Shown: positions 1 to 9,118, counted from the stretch's first letter. The stretch is 35,378 bases of DNA from Gammaproteobacteria bacterium (GCA_013373515.1 JABXHR010000002.1:1-35378); one strand, 5' to 3'. The notes: a model not told the origin generated them from the letters alone. Translations and numbers: made by a program.

Positions 1-749
1 GCGCCGCCGCCGGTTTTCCACATGTCGCCGGGCCATGTGGCGTTGAGCGTACCGGTCATGGTGCTCTCTTCACCGTTCAGCGTACCCATATGGCCTTCGA
101 TGACTGGACGCGTCCAAACCAATTCGCCAGTCTCTGCATCACGTGCTTGCACTTCACCGACGATACCGAACTCGCCACCAGAGTTGCCGGTGATGACCAA
201 GCCTTTGACGATCAAGGGTGCAGCTGTATATGAGTAGCCATCGCGGTAATCCGCAATGCGCTTTGACCATACGGTGTTACCCGTTTTGGCATCCAACGCA
301 ACGATTTTTGCATCCAAAGTGCCGAAGTAGATTTTGTCGCCGTAGAGCGCAGCACCACGGTTGATGACGTCACAGCAAGGCAAAATGCCTTCTGGCAAAC
401 GCGCATCGTACTGCCAAAGTTCTTCGCCGGTTTTAACGTCAATCGCAAACAAACGCGAATACGACCCTGTGACATACATAATGCCGTCATGGACCAATGG
501 CTGAGTTTCCTGGCCGCGTTGCTTTTCGCCGCCCATCGAAAACGCCCAAGCTGGCACGAGGTTTTTGACATTATCTTTGTTGAGAATATCCAAAGGGCTG
601 TAGCGCTGCTGGTGGCGCCCCATGCCGTTGGTTAGGATGTCGCCCGTAGTATTCGCATCGTTAAGTAGATCTTCTTCTGTGACATTTGCCGAGTAGGCAG
701 GCATGCCGACGATCAGTGCTGCGACTGCAGCGAGGGTAAAACGCTTCAT
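1..749 (-). CDS. PQQ-dependent alcohol dehydrogenase, N-terminal part (runs off window)
   Basis: This is a periplasmic quinoprotein that oxidises an alcohol using pyrroloquinoline quinone. About 249 codons are visible and the rest lies beyond base 1. The start is an ATG preceded by GGAAGAG at good spacing. Residues 1-21 form a Sec signal peptide ([21 protein letters not shown]). The body shows beta-propeller blade sequence with repeated Ala-x-Asp-x-x-Thr-Gly motifs. It also has the vicinal Cys-Cys pair (ILPCCDV) that forms the disulfide ring over PQQ in the methanol/ethanol dehydrogenase family. The metal-ligand residues that separate lanthanide (XoxF-like) from calcium (ExaA-like) enzymes lie mostly outside the window, so I do not choose between them. 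It is transcribed divergently from the MoaD-like gene. Confidence 0.9.
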   Translation of the reverse strand, partial: MKRFTLAAVAALIVGMPAYSANVTEEDLLNDANTTGDILTNGMGRHQQRYSPLDILNKDNVKNLVPAWAFSMGGEKQRGQETQPLVHDGIMYVTGSYSRLFAIDVKTGEELWQYDARLPEGILPCCDVINRGAALYGDKIYFGTLDAKIVALDAKTGNTVWSKRIADYRDGYSYTAAPLIVKGLVITGNSGGEFGIVGEVQARDAETGELVWTRPVIEGHMGTLNGEESTMTGTLNATWPGDMWKTGGG

Positions 750-1008
750 AAGTCTCTTCCTTCGGTTTTTTCGATACACCTGACAAAACGTGCGTCTAGC
801 CGAACAGGCGATTGCACTTTGTCTAGTATGGCGGTGATTGTCCGAATTGAGCGCCGCTGTGACCATTGTCCATTAGTCTGATTTCATTGCTGCCTATCCT
901 GAAAAAACCGACTCGAAACGTCTGTTAATTGAGTTTTTACACCACAAGTTTGCAATCGACGTTGCATTAGGCATACTCCACTCAACACCAATTGCTAAAC
1001 AAGTTGAC
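750..1008. other. Divergent intergenic region, alcohol dehydrogenase / MoaD-like gene
   Basis: This 259-bp stretch separates two divergent genes and contains no convincing ORF. It should hold the promoters of both. A plausible one for the rightward gene is listed separately. I could not identify a convincing -35/-10 pair for the dehydrogenase. Confidence 0.6.
950..977 (+). promoter_or_regulatory. Candidate sigma70 promoter for the MoaD-like gene
   Basis: TTGCAA at 950-955 and CATACT at 972-977 are separated by 16 bp. This would start transcription near 984, about 25 nt before the ATG at 1009. It was found by eye only. Confidence 0.35.
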
Positions 1009-1263
1009 ATGCAAATCACGTTAAAACTGTTCGCGACGCTGGCGCCCTACTTGCCAAATCACGCCAAAGGTAACATCGCCCAGATCACCGTTGCCGACGA
1101 CGCAACCATCCATCAAGTGCTCGAGAGCTATAAAGTACCCATTCCAGAGATTCATCTGGTATTGATCAATGGCGTATACATCAATCCTGAAGACCGCGAC
1201 CGCTCAGGCGTTTTGCAAGACGGTGTCACCCTTGCCATTTGGCCACCGGTGGCAGGCGGATGA
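1009..1263 (+). CDS. MoaD/ThiS-family sulfur carrier protein
   Basis: This is an 84-aa ubiquitin-fold protein of the MoaD/ThiS type. It starts with a beta-strand (MQITLKLFATLAPYLP), has the mid-section LVLINGVYI, and ends in PPVAGG. In this family the C-terminal Gly-Gly is adenylated by a MoeB/ThiF-type enzyme and converted to a thiocarboxylate that donates sulfur, for example in molybdopterin synthesis. Which pathway it serves cannot be read here: no moaE, thiG or E1 gene is adjacent. A molybdoenzyme (MsrP) is encoded about 2 kb downstream, but this is only suggestive. There is no strong Shine-Dalgarno sequence before the ATG. Its stop overlaps the start of the next gene (ATGA), implying translational coupling. 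Confidence 0.8.
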   Translation: MQITLKLFATLAPYLPNHAKGNIAQITVADDATIHQVLESYKVPIPEIHLVLINGVYINPEDRDRSGVLQDGVTLAIWPPVAGG

Positions 1264-1553
1264 AGTACTTTGATGGCAAACCCAAGCAGTTTGGTATGTC
1301 TTGGGCAGAAATTAATCAGCGTCTTCCACGCTTGGGTTATGCGGTTGTGGCCGATGAATCCTCACAGCAAATCCAGCTAGAGGTGGAGGAAGGCCAAGCC
1401 ATTATCCACTACGGCCCAGAGCAAAGCCGAAAAATTGCAGGGATTACCCTTGCGTATTGGGATGTTACGTTTGAAGCAAAAAACCTTGATGAACAAGCGC
1501 TTGCGGAGTTTGAGCGCCGGTTTTCATTGTACGTCCAAAAAGGCGGTGGTTGA
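1260..1553 (+). CDS. Hypothetical 97-aa protein coupled to the MoaD-like gene
   Basis: I do not recognise this family. I chose the ATG at 1260 because it overlaps the preceding TGA (ATGA), the usual sign of coupled translation. A TTG further upstream is possible but less likely. The protein is soluble-looking, with no signal peptide or membrane segment. It has an early amphipathic stretch (WAEINQRLPRLGYAVV), alternating strand-like segments and a final helix. It ends in VQKGGG, so it shares a C-terminal Gly-Gly with its partner although its sequence is not ubiquitin-like by eye. The tight coupling suggests the two proteins act together or one is the client of the other; this is inference. Confidence 0.75.
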   Translation: MKYFDGKPKQFGMSWAEINQRLPRLGYAVVADESSQQIQLEVEEGQAIIHYGPEQSRKIAGITLAYWDVTFEAKNLDEQALAEFERRFSLYVQKGGG

Positions 1554-1591
1554 TTTATTGTGATTGCTTTCTCAGTTTTGCAACCTAGCAA

Positions 1592-1619
1592 TTGCGCGTC
1601 AAAACAGCTTCGCTATCAT
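1592..1619 (+). promoter_or_regulatory. Candidate sigma70 promoter for the 64-aa protein gene
   Basis: TTGCGC at 1592-1597 and TATCAT at 1614-1619 are spaced by 16 bp. Transcription would begin near 1626, leaving a ~60-nt leader before the ATG at 1687. Confidence 0.35.
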
Positions 1620-1686
1620 TAGCACCAGATCGAAACAAAACGATCTAATTACTTCCAAACAACTATGAAATTTAAGGAATATAACC

Positions 1687-1881
1687 ATGGCTAATGATGT
1701 ATCAAAAATTGCAAACGGCTCAACTTCTTCACTTGTGAAAGAAATGAAAGACACACAAGCAGAAATGATGAAGTACCAAGTCGAAATGAATACTACAACT
1801 GCGATGTTGCAGGCTGAGTCAACTGCGGTAAACCAGATGGCTAAAGCACTGAACACCTCAGTTCAAAACATCCGCGCTTAA
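1687..1881 (+). CDS. Small helical protein, 64 aa, unknown function
   Basis: An ATG follows AAGGAA at good spacing, and the gene ends just before a strong intrinsic terminator, so it looks like a well-expressed single-gene unit. The product is hydrophilic and almost certainly all alpha-helical. It contains no Cys, Trp, Phe or His and is rich in Met, Gln, Thr and Ala (KEMKDTQAEMMKYQVEMN), with hydrophobic residues spaced like a coiled coil over about residues 14-60. There is no signal peptide or membrane segment. Small helical secreted subunits, such as type III needle or rod proteins, have similar composition, but there is no secretion gene nearby and I make no such assignment. Confidence 0.75.
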   Translation: MANDVSKIANGSTSSLVKEMKDTQAEMMKYQVEMNTTTAMLQAESTAVNQMAKALNTSVQNIRA

Positions 1882-1894
1882 TCTTAGCGCGACG

Positions 1895-1925
1895 AAAAAA
1901 GCTCGGCATTGCCGGGCTTTTTTTT
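1895..1925 (+). terminator. Rho-independent terminator after the 64-aa protein gene
   Basis: The stem AGCTCGGC / GCCGGGCT (1900-1907 and 1911-1918, one G-T pair) is followed by eight T. An A-run precedes the stem, so it may also stop transcription from the other strand. Confidence 0.9.
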
Positions 1926-1984
1926 GGCCAAAATTCAGAGTCAAGACTATACTTTAATTACTCTACATAAAGTATTGATTTGAC

Positions 1985-2596
1985 ATGAGATTGATTGCAT
2001 TTGCCCTGACCGCTCTGGTCGTAGCCCCCGCCACTGCAGGCGGCTTGGACAACCATTACTTTGAGGCCAACTACAGCTTATTGTCGGCCAATCGAACAAC
2101 CGCCACGACACGACTCACAGATGCCGAGGGTAGTCGCATCGGCGCATTGGCCCGTTACCAATATTCACCTGCTGTCGATATCGCGGGCGGCGTGGGCATG
2201 ATCGATCTGACCGACAGTGGTACCGAGAGCTCCGAACTACACGGTGAAGTCGGCTATCGCGTTAAATTCAACGACGCAACCGACCTTCGCTTTTCCGCTG
2301 GAATGAAACAAATCCGAATTGACGATAACACCGCTGCCAACATCGATCAGTCAGAGTCTGGCATGTACGGCGGACTAGAAGCGCGGATGGCGCTTTCACC
2401 GGCATTGGTTGCCGAAGGTGGCATCAATTTCAGTAATGGCGAAGCATTGGCAGGCACCGAATACTATGTGGGCGGCACCTACCAATTGACCAGTGGCATG
2501 CAAGGCATATTGCGCTACAACAATCATTCGTCAAATGCAGGTAGTGGTCTTGATACAGACGGTGTCAGTTTCGGTATCAGAATGGGCTTGAAATAA
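1985..2596 (+). CDS. Outer-membrane beta-barrel protein, 203 aa
   Basis: Residues 1-19 are a Sec signal peptide (MRLIAFALTALVVAPATAG). The mature part alternates hydrophobic and polar residues in about eight short strands separated by Gly/Asn/Asp-rich turns (for example YFEANYSLL, ISFGIRMGLK-like termini and GGTYQLTSGMQGILRY). This is the pattern of small OmpA/opacity-type or porin-family barrels. There is no OmpA peptidoglycan-binding domain. The substrate or role cannot be deduced. A TATACT box at 1948-1953 could be its -10 element. Its stop lies three bases from the stop of the convergent META-domain gene, so the two transcripts must overlap or terminate inside each other. Confidence 0.75.
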   Translation: MRLIAFALTALVVAPATAGGLDNHYFEANYSLLSANRTTATTRLTDAEGSRIGALARYQYSPAVDIAGGVGMIDLTDSGTESSELHGEVGYRVKFNDATDLRFSAGMKQIRIDDNTAANIDQSESGMYGGLEARMALSPALVAEGGINFSNGEALAGTEYYVGGTYQLTSGMQGILRYNNHSSNAGSGLDTDGVSFGIRMGLK

Positions 2597-2599
2597 GCC

Positions 2600-2989
2600 C
2601 TACTGATTAAACACCAAACGATTGCTGGCGGAGGTCAAGATCAATTGCCCCGCCACGGTCGTTAGTTCAAATGAGTTCTCACTCAAAATCCCCAAATATT
2701 TAGCCTCTGCATTGGTCACGTCTCTGTCCAAGCAGGCTTTCCTAGTGGTGGCCAAACCACCAAAGGTGACCGTCGCCCCTTCCATGGTGTAACCGCCCAT
2801 AAACCGATTGCATCCACCCGTGCCACTTACGCGTTGATTTGCACTATCGAATGTCAGACTTTGCATGACTGTTGCCGCTTGCGCTTGACCGTCAATCTCG
2901 GCCAGCGTCCAATCTCCGCTTGGCACTGGCGTAGTGGCACAGGCTGACATGGCAAGTGCAGCCAGCGACAGAGTGATAAATTTGTTCAA
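2600..2989 (-). CDS. META-domain (HslJ-like) lipoprotein
   Basis: A 129-aa lipoprotein precursor. A signal peptide is followed by a lipobox ending at Cys17 (LAMSAC). One META domain (Pfam META family, as in HslJ) follows, with the expected WTL start, [12 protein letters not shown] core and a TTRKAC segment near residue 85. It uses a TTG start: the preceding gene's TGA overlaps it (TTGA), and a clear GAGGAAG lies just upstream inside msrP. HslJ-type proteins are linked to heat and novobiocin tolerance, but their biochemical role is not settled. Coupling to msrP suggests an envelope stress function on the same transcript. Confidence 0.85.
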   Translation of the reverse strand: MNKFITLSLAALAMSACATTPVPSGDWTLAEIDGQAQAATVMQSLTFDSANQRVSGTGGCNRFMGGYTMEGATVTFGGLATTRKACLDRDVTNAEAKYLGILSENSFELTTVAGQLILTSASNRLVFNQ

Positions 2990-3912
2990 TAGTTCTTCCT
3001 CAAATCCATGCCGCGATACAACTCCGCGACTTCCGTGTAACCATTGAACGGCAGTGTAGGAATCCGCGACTGAAACAGCGCTGAAAATCCTGTGGCGCTG
3101 CCATCGATTCGGCGTTCCGTCGCCTGACTCCAGCGCGGGTGATCAACCTCTGGATTGACGTTGGCAAAAAAGCCGTATTCATTGGGCGCGGATTGATTCC
3201 AAGTGGTCTCCGGCATGTTCTCCGTGAAATGAATTTTCACGATCGATTTAATGCTTTTAAAGCCGTACTTCCAAGGCACTACCAAACGGATCGGAGCGCC
3301 CATTTGATTGGGTAAATCTTGGCCGTAGGCACCGGTGGCAAGTAGCGTTAATGGATGTGTCGCTTCGTCAATCCGCAAGCCTTCGCGATAGGGCCAATCC
3401 AGCGAGCCGGTGCGCTGTCCAGGCATTTGATCTGGCCGGTAAAGGGTCTCAAATGACACATATTTAGCATCGCTAGTGGGCTTTAAGGCTTTGATGACAT
3501 CGGCCAATTGAACGCCCTGCCATGGAACCACCATCGACCAAGCCTCAACACAGCGTAAGCGGTAGATCCGCTCCACGGTTTGTGCCTTGGCAATCATATC
3601 GGCAAGGTCAAACTTGCCAGGCTGCTCGCATGCGCCGCTTACCTCCACCGCCCAAGGATCAGTTACCAGCTGATCGGCATATTTGGCTGGATCCTCTTTG
3701 TCGAAACCAAACTCATAAAAATTATTGTAGGAAAACGCCAATTCTTTTGGCGTGACGAGCTCGTCCTCTTTTGCCACAGATTGCCCAATGCTAGCGGTTA
3801 ACCCAGTGGCCAACGCCCCTTTCAATAGCGCGCGCCGACTGTAGAAAGTCTCTGCTAAGGTGACTTGGTTTTCGGTTGCGTCATACTTATTAAAGTGCTT
3901 TATAACTGTCAT
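2986..3912 (-). CDS. msrP: Protein-methionine-sulfoxide reductase catalytic subunit MsrP (YedY)
   Basis: This is a periplasmic molybdopterin enzyme that reduces methionine sulfoxide in oxidised envelope proteins. It is 308 aa, close to the family length. A twin-arginine signal (SRRALLKG, Arg26-Arg27, then a hydrophobic stretch) sends it through Tat folded with cofactor. The sulfite-oxidase-like molybdopterin fold is recognisable, with the Mo-ligand Cys121 in [15 protein letters not shown] and the [18 protein letters not shown] segment. The usual membrane haem partner MsrQ is not encoded next to it; the next gene downstream is the META lipoprotein, overlapping by four bases. msrQ may lie elsewhere or be replaced. 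Confidence 0.92.
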   Translation of the reverse strand: MTVIKHFNKYDATENQVTLAETFYSRRALLKGALATGLTASIGQSVAKEDELVTPKELAFSYNNFYEFGFDKEDPAKYADQLVTDPWAVEVSGACEQPGKFDLADMIAKAQTVERIYRLRCVEAWSMVVPWQGVQLADVIKALKPTSDAKYVSFETLYRPDQMPGQRTGSLDWPYREGLRIDEATHPLTLLATGAYGQDLPNQMGAPIRLVVPWKYGFKSIKSIVKIHFTENMPETTWNQSAPNEYGFFANVNPEVDHPRWSQATERRIDGSATGFSALFQSRIPTLPFNGYTEVAELYRGMDLRKNY

Positions 3913-3997
3913 CTAAGTCCCCGTAATATAACAATATATACGTTGAATAATTTCAAAAGCTTTATAGACTCTAGGGGCCTAAACCACTTTTTCAACC

Positions 3998-4267
3998 ATG
4001 CTAAATTTTTCCGATCAATACAACGCGCTGATTCCGCCGAAAACCCGCCAAGTGGATTACGTGGTGTCCAAATCCACCGAGCAGCAGGCCGCAAACCAAC
4101 AGCAGTCGCGAAAGGAACCAGCGATTACTATGTCGGATTGGGCCGCGAAACGAGGCGGCTTTACAGAGGATTTACATCGCCAGCTGCATGCCAACCAAGG
4201 TGCATCAGCCGCCTATGCAGATACCAGCAGCAAAACGTCGATGACGCTGAAATTAGGCGTAGCATAG
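3998..4267 (+). CDS. Hypothetical 89-aa protein
   Basis: I do not recognise this protein. It begins MLNFSDQYNALIPPKTRQVD and has a Gln/Ala/Ser-rich hydrophilic middle and tail. There is no signal peptide, membrane segment or Cys residue. In favour of a real gene: codon choice resembles the neighbouring housekeeping genes, and it fills most of a 448-bp gap. Against it: there is no clear Shine-Dalgarno sequence upstream. It could be a disordered small protein or a chance ORF. Confidence 0.45.
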   Translation: MLNFSDQYNALIPPKTRQVDYVVSKSTEQQAANQQQSRKEPAITMSDWAAKRGGFTEDLHRQLHANQGASAAYADTSSKTSMTLKLGVA

Positions 4268-4331
4268 GTTCGAATCTTGCCCAGCCATATTGGCGTCAAT
4301 ACCTCTGCTCGACATTGCATCGAGAAGGTAG

Positions 4332-4349
4332 GCGGTGCGAACGCACCGC
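4332..4349 (-). terminator. Perfect hairpin downstream of purL, possible terminator
   Basis: Seven base pairs (GCGGTGC / GCACCGC) enclose a four-base loop, 12 bp beyond the purL stop. There is no T-run on either side, so it may act as an mRNA 3'-end stabiliser or a weak terminator. Confidence 0.35.
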
Positions 4350-4360
4350 ACTTCCCAAGA

Positions 4361-7300
4361 CTAATCTGCAAATTTTCTAGCGTTATCAAACATCCGTATC
4401 CAAGGCGAGAACTCGTCGTTGTAATGCTTCGGCACATAGCTCAACTGTGCGCGTCTAAACACCCGCTCCGGATGCGGCATCATAATGGTCACTCGGCCAT
4501 CTTCACTGGTAAAACCTGCAATCCCATCGGCTGAGCCATTTGGGTTTTGCGGATATTGGCTAGCGATGCTTTGGTCTGCCAAGGTGTAGCTCAATGCCAC
4601 ACCCGACTCAGAGGAGTGTGCCACTCTACCCTCTCCATGCGACACCACAATCGGCAAGGTGCTACCGGCCATATCCTGCAATAGCACCGACTTGCTCTCA
4701 GCCACGGTTACCTGAGCCAATCTCGCCTCATACTGCTCAGATTGGTTGCGCAAAAACGGCTGAAAATGATCTGCACCGGGGATCAGTGGCTTGAGCTGCG
4801 ACACCATCTGGCAACCATTACAAACGCCGAGCGTGAAAGTGTCGTCACGATGGAAAAATGCTGCAAACTCATCGCTCAAGCGATCGTTAAACAAAATACT
4901 CTTCGCCCAGCCGCCGCCCGCGCCCAACACATCGCCATAACTGAAGCCGCCACACGCGGCCAAGCCCGCAAACTCGCGCAAGTCGACGTGTTGATTGACC
5001 AAATCAGACATATGCACATCGACTGCTGCAAAGCCCGCTGCACGGAACGCCGCCGCCATTTCAATTTGGCCATTGACGCCCTGCTCGCGCAGGATCGCCA
5101 CCTTAGGCTCAACGCCCTTGGCGATATAGGGCGCAGACGGACGATCGGCTACCTCGAAGGTCGGCACCATCACCAAACCACCCTCTGAGGTGCTGTTGTT
5201 GATCCTATTCTCTTCGGTTGCGCAGGCTGGGTTGTCGCGCAAATAGGTAATGGCATGGCTCACCTTGTTCCAGCTTGCCAACCACTCAGACAGGGGCTGC
5301 TCGACTTTGGTGGTGCCCGCAATCACCGACATTTGGTGATCGTAACGACGCTTAGCAATGGGTAATAGCGCTTCTGCCAAACCAAATTGCGTCACCAAAT
5401 CCAGCCAAGCATCGTCGTCTTGGACTTGCACCACCGCGCCAAGTTCTTCACAGAACAGCGCCTCCATCGAGTCAGACTCGATATCCAAACCACAGCGCGA
5501 ACAAAACGCCATTTCGGCCAATGCCGCCAATGCACCGCCATCGCTACGGTCGTGATAGGCGGTAATCAATCCACGGCTCAAGCCTTCTTGAATCAATGCA
5601 AAGAACGACTTGAAGGTTTCGGCATCGTCGAGATCTGGTGCGATCAGACCAAGCTTATTCTGCACTTCCAGCGCAATCGAGCCCGCCATACGGTTTTGCT
5701 GCAAACCAAGATCCAGCAAATAAAGCTGGTCTGATGCCGATTCGTCTAAATACGGTGTTTTGCTTTGACGTACATCTGCACTGCGGGAGAAAGCAGTCAC
5801 TACCAAGGTCATTGGCGAGGTGACCGCCTTGGGCTCGGCATCGTCCCATACCGTCTTCATCGACAAGGAATCCTTGCCCACCGGAATCGCAATATCTAAG
5901 GCTGGGCAAAGCTCCATACCCACCGCCTGCACTGCATCGTAAAGCGCTTTATCCTCACCCGCATGGCCGACTGCAGCCATCCAGTTAGCGGACAATGAAA
6001 CTTGGCTCAGCTCGCCAATATGCGCGGCAGCCAGGTTGGTCAAAGACTCGCCTACTGCCAAACGCGCAGACGCCGCAGGATTGCACAATGCCACTGGCGA
6101 ACGCTCGCCCATGGCCATGGCTTCACCGGCATAGCCGTGGAAATCGTTAAGCGTAATCGCTACATCAGCCACCGGCACTTGCCACGGGCCAACAAACTGA
6201 TCGCGGTGCGTTAAACCGCCCACGGTGCGATCGCCAATGGTGATAAGGAAGTTTTTATTGGCCACCGTTGGATGGCGCAGCACGCGGTGAATCAGCTCGC
6301 TGAGCTCTAGCGTGTTTTGTTCATCAGAGCTCGCCATTTCGCGCGATTGCACCTCGCGGTGCATGCGCGGTGCTTTGCCAAGCAACACTTCCAACGGCAA
6401 ATGCACCGGGTTATCGCCCAGCAATTCATCAAATACCTTTAAGTCGCGCTTGGCCGTGGTGTCGCCAAGCACCGCAAACGGACAGCGCTCGCGTGCACAA
6501 ATATCGGCAAAGGTTTGCAGGCGTTCTTTATCCACCGCCAACACATAGCGCTCTTGCGACTCATTGCACCAAATTTCCATCGGCGACATATCGGGCGCAT
6601 CGTTCGGCACCTTGCGCAAATTAAACTCCGCGCCCATGCCCGCATCGTTGATTAGCTCAGGCAGCGCATTGGACAAGCCGCCTGCGCCCACATCGTGCAT
6701 GGACAAGATCGGCGAGTACTTGCCCATCGCAATACAGCGATCGAGCACCTCTTGGCAGCGTCGCTCCATCTCTGGGTTACCGCGCTGAACCGAGGCAAAA
6801 TCCAGCTCGCTATCCCCTGCACCGCTATCAACTGAGCTGGCTGCCCCGCCGCCCAGTCCGATCAACATCGCAGGCCCGCCCAGCACAATCACCGGATGAC
6901 CCGGTGTAACTTCAAGCTTATCCACATGCATCGGGCGCATGTTGCCAAGGCCACCGGCAATCATCACCGGCTTGTGATAGCCGCGCTGCTCGGTGGTGTC
7001 GCCAAATTGCGTGGCTTGCTCGAAGGTGCGGAAATAGCCGGTTAAATTGGGTCGGCCAAATTCATTGTTAAACGCCGCCGCGCCCAATGGGCCTTCGATC
7101 ATAATATCGAGTGCACTGGCAATGCGCTCGGGTTTGCCATAATTGCCTTCCCACGGCTCTTGCGCATCAGGCAGGTTTAGATTGGAGACATGAAAACCGC
7201 ACAACCCCGCCTTGGGCTTGCCGCCAATACCGGTTGCGCCCTCGTCGCGAATCTCGCCACCACTGCCGGTGGCCGCACCGGGAAATGGCGAAATGGCGGT

Positions 7301-8149
7301 GGGGTGATTGTGGGTTTCCACCTTAATTTGGATATTAGTGGGCTCTTCCACCTCTTTGTAATTGCGTGATTCTGCATCGACCAGCAAACGCTTGGCCGGA
7401 TGGCCAGTGAGCACGGCAGCATTGTCGCTATAGGCCGATAAAATATCGCCGGGATTGAGCTGGTGCGTATTGCGAATCATCGCAAACAGCGATTTTTCTT
7501 GATCCACGCCGTCAATCGTCCACGACGCATTAAACACCTTATGGCGACAATGCTCTGAGTTGGCCTGCGCGAACATCATCAACTCGGCATCAGTCGGATC
7601 ACGTCCTAGCTCAGCATACGCCTTAACCAAGTATTCGATTTCATCTTCCGCCAGCGCCAAGCCCATGCGCTTATTGGCCGCCGACAATGCCGCGACGCCA
7701 TCCTCACCCAGCTCCACATATTGCAATGGCCTAGCTGCGCCAAATACAAACAGCTGCTCAGCAGTTGGAGCGCCATCCATCAGGGTTTCGGTCATGCGAT
7801 CGAACAAGGCCGACGTATTGACGAGCTCTTCCGGCAAGCCATTAAAACAAACGCTCTGCTCTACCCGCTCGACGCCCTCTAAACCGCAGTTTTTAAAAAT
7901 CTCAGTGGCCTTGCTCGACCAAGGGCTCAGTGTGCCCAAACGCGGCAATACATATTGTCCAGCTGGGGCCTCGCCCACCACAGTGGCTGCCAACAACTGC
8001 TGCGATTTATCGATCGCGCTGTCATCCAGTGACTCGGCATCGACAAAGTAAACTGTTTGCGCAGTTAAGGGATTAGAAGTGCCGAGATCGGCGGCGAGTT
8101 TTTCTAGACGAAAAGCGCTCAGTGCAGGCGCACCGACAAATACATACAT
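4361..8149 (-). CDS. purL: Phosphoribosylformylglycinamidine synthase PurL
   Basis: This enzyme catalyses the fourth step of de novo purine synthesis: FGAR plus glutamine and ATP gives FGAM. At 1262 aa it is the long single-chain form of gammaproteobacteria. The N-terminus ([18 protein letters not shown]) matches the family and supports the ATG at 8149, although the Shine-Dalgarno sequence is weak. A PurM-like synthetase core is evident around residues 275-305 ([19 protein letters not shown]) and again in the second half. The C-terminal class I glutaminase domain has the nucleophile Cys1110 in GVCNGCQ, a later HGEGRVAH, and PHPERVFRR near the end. The gene is intact and monocistronic here, upstream of and opposite in strand to ssrA. 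Confidence 0.98.
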   Translation of the reverse strand: MYVFVGAPALSAFRLEKLAADLGTSNPLTAQTVYFVDAESLDDSAIDKSQQLLAATVVGEAPAGQYVLPRLGTLSPWSSKATEIFKNCGLEGVERVEQSVCFNGLPEELVNTSALFDRMTETLMDGAPTAEQLFVFGAARPLQYVELGEDGVAALSAANKRMGLALAEDEIEYLVKAYAELGRDPTDAELMMFAQANSEHCRHKVFNASWTIDGVDQEKSLFAMIRNTHQLNPGDILSAYSDNAAVLTGHPAKRLLVDAESRNYKEVEEPTNIQIKVETHNHPTAISPFPGAATGSGGEIRDEGATGIGGKPKAGLCGFHVSNLNLPDAQEPWEGNYGKPERIASALDIMIEGPLGAAAFNNEFGRPNLTGYFRTFEQATQFGDTTEQRGYHKPVMIAGGLGNMRPMHVDKLEVTPGHPVIVLGGPAMLIGLGGGAASSVDSGAGDSELDFASVQRGNPEMERRCQEVLDRCIAMGKYSPILSMHDVGAGGLSNALPELINDAGMGAEFNLRKVPNDAPDMSPMEIWCNESQERYVLAVDKERLQTFADICARERCPFAVLGDTTAKRDLKVFDELLGDNPVHLPLEVLLGKAPRMHREVQSREMASSDEQNTLELSELIHRVLRHPTVANKNFLITIGDRTVGGLTHRDQFVGPWQVPVADVAITLNDFHGYAGEAMAMGERSPVALCNPAASARLAVGESLTNLAAAHIGELSQVSLSANWMAAVGHAGEDKALYDAVQAVGMELCPALDIAIPVGKDSLSMKTVWDDAEPKAVTSPMTLVVTAFSRSADVRQSKTPYLDESASDQLYLLDLGLQQNRMAGSIALEVQNKLGLIAPDLDDAETFKSFFALIQEGLSRGLITAYHDRSDGGALAALAEMAFCSRCGLDIESDSMEALFCEELGAVVQVQDDDAWLDLVTQFGLAEALLPIAKRRYDHQMSVIAGTTKVEQPLSEWLASWNKVSHAITYLRDNPACATEENRINNSTSEGGLVMVPTFEVADRPSAPYIAKGVEPKVAILREQGVNGQIEMAAAFRAAGFAAVDVHMSDLVNQHVDLREFAGLAACGGFSYGDVLGAGGGWAKSILFNDRLSDEFAAFFHRDDTFTLGVCNGCQMVSQLKPLIPGADHFQPFLRNQSEQYEARLAQVTVAESKSVLLQDMAGSTLPIVVSHGEGRVAHSSESGVALSYTLADQSIASQYPQNPNGSADGIAGFTSEDGRVTIMMPHPERVFRRAQLSYVPKHYNDEFSPWIRMFDNARKFAD

Positions 8150-8263
8150 GCGGGTATAGAACTAGCAGCGAATTAAGCGCCAAATTTTACCTAATCTGCG
8201 CCCCTGCTGTGGGTTTTCTGCACTGACCAGAGAGTCAAACGTTGCACTCAAAACCAGATATCA

Positions 8264-8293
8264 CTTGAGCTTTACCGGCACCGCCCCCACAAT
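8264..8293 (+). promoter_or_regulatory. Candidate promoter for ssrA
   Basis: TTGAGC at 8264-8269 and CACAAT at 8288-8293 are spaced by 18 bp. This would give a ~35-nt leader before the mature 5' end, compatible with RNase P processing. A TACAAT at 8327-8332 is too close to the mature end to serve as the -10 box. Confidence 0.3.
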
Positions 8294-8334
8294 AAGCTCT
8301 CTTAGCGCCTCGGCGCCTGTTCTTTGTACAATCT

Positions 8335-8682
8335 GGGGGTGTTCTGGCTTCGACGTGGGTCGTGCAGCTGGAGGAGCATGTCGAGGTGTAGGGACCTCGT
8401 AAAAACTCTACTTTTAAACTTAGTCGCAAACGACGAAACTTACGCACTAGCCGCTTAATCCGGCTTACCGGGTCCGAATTTGTCCGTAGATGAGGGTACC
8501 CGGGCGCAGCATACGGAATCGTGGGGAGGCGCGTGTCGAGCCAAACCACTAAAACCTTAGACACTAGCCCTGCGAGAGCCTGTTTGTCGGCGCTCAATGG
8601 GTGACTCCATAGACAAACTAAACATGTAGCGCCAAAAGGGAATCACTTGCGGACGCGGGTTCAACTCCCGCCACCTCCACCA
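8335..8682 (+). ncRNA. ssrA: tmRNA (ssrA), one-piece, tag ANDETYALAA
   Basis: Transfer-messenger RNA rescues stalled ribosomes and tags the nascent protein for proteolysis. The 5' end GGGGGTG pairs with CACCTCC near the 3' end to form the acceptor stem (one G-T pair). It is followed by the conserved TTCTGGCTTCGACG segment at the start and the T-arm GCGGGTTCAACTCCCGC before the encoded ACCA. The resume codon is GCA at 8426. The reading frame to TAA at 8456-8458 encodes ANDETYALAA, ending in the expected LAA degron. The length is 348 nt, and the gene is complete and apparently functional. ssrA 3' ends are common integration sites, and the defence island begins right after it. Confidence 0.98.
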
Positions 8683-8696
8683 ATTTGTTTGAAAAA

Positions 8697-8725
8697 GGCG
8701 AGCTCGACAGGGCTCGCCTTTTTTT
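8697..8725 (+). terminator. Rho-independent terminator of ssrA
   Basis: The perfect 7-bp stem GGCGAGC / GCTCGCC (8697-8703 and 8712-8718) is followed by seven T, 14 nt after the tmRNA 3' end. Confidence 0.95.
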
Positions 8726-8860
8726 GTGTTCTCTCCAGTCAACTCGACAAATCGAGCGAATTCCAACATCCACGCACAGTGCGACATTCTTCCAAAGATT
8801 GACAAAGTTTGTAGATGTGCCCAGCATCAATCCCGTTAATGCGTAATTTTCGAGGTCATC

Positions 8861-9118
8861 ATGCATATCTCCCTGACCGCCGAGCTAGAGTCTCGAGTGA
8901 AGGCCAAAGTTGAAAGCGGCTTGTACAACAATGCCAGCGAAGTGATCCGCGAAGCGCTGCGCTTTATGGACACACACGAAGATTGGATCTACGAAGTGAA
9001 ATTGGCCCGCCTGCGCGAACAACTGAAAGTGGGCACTGACCAACTAGATCGAGGTGAAGGCATTGCTATCAAATCAAAATCTTCCCTAGCTAGACTTTTC
9101 GACGACATTAAAACTTAA
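8861..9118 (+). CDS. parD: ParD-family antitoxin (type II)
   Basis: An 85-aa protein with the ribbon-helix-helix N-terminus of ParD/CC2985-type antitoxins: the strand MHISLTAELESRVKAK, then a helix with YNNASEVIREALRFMDTHE. The C-terminal half is the charged toxin-binding helix region. The start has a GAGG ribosome site. It is a DNA-binding autorepressor that normally neutralises a ParE gyrase inhibitor encoded directly downstream. Here the downstream parE is destroyed while parD is fully open, so this is an orphan antitoxin that could still repress its own promoter or protect against a related toxin. Confidence 0.88.
   Translation: MHISLTAELESRVKAKVESGLYNNASEVIREALRFMDTHEDWIYEVKLARLREQLKVGTDQLDRGEGIAIKSKSSLARLFDDIKT

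Larger units (their letters stand above)
3913..4360. other. Region between msrP and purL
   Basis: This 448-bp stretch holds the msrP promoter area (A+T-rich, near 3913-3970), one plausible small ORF (listed next) and a perfect hairpin just beyond the purL stop. Nothing else is recognised. Confidence 0.5.

Noticed and set aside
4255-4290. tRNA-like 3' end (GGTTCGAATC followed by CCAGCCA)
   Set aside because: The T-stem does not pair beyond about three bases, and no matching acceptor or anticodon arm lies upstream. It is probably coincidental at the end of the small ORF.
8235-8866. Minus-strand open frames across ssrA
   Set aside because: They are antisense to the tmRNA and its terminator and show no protein-like features.
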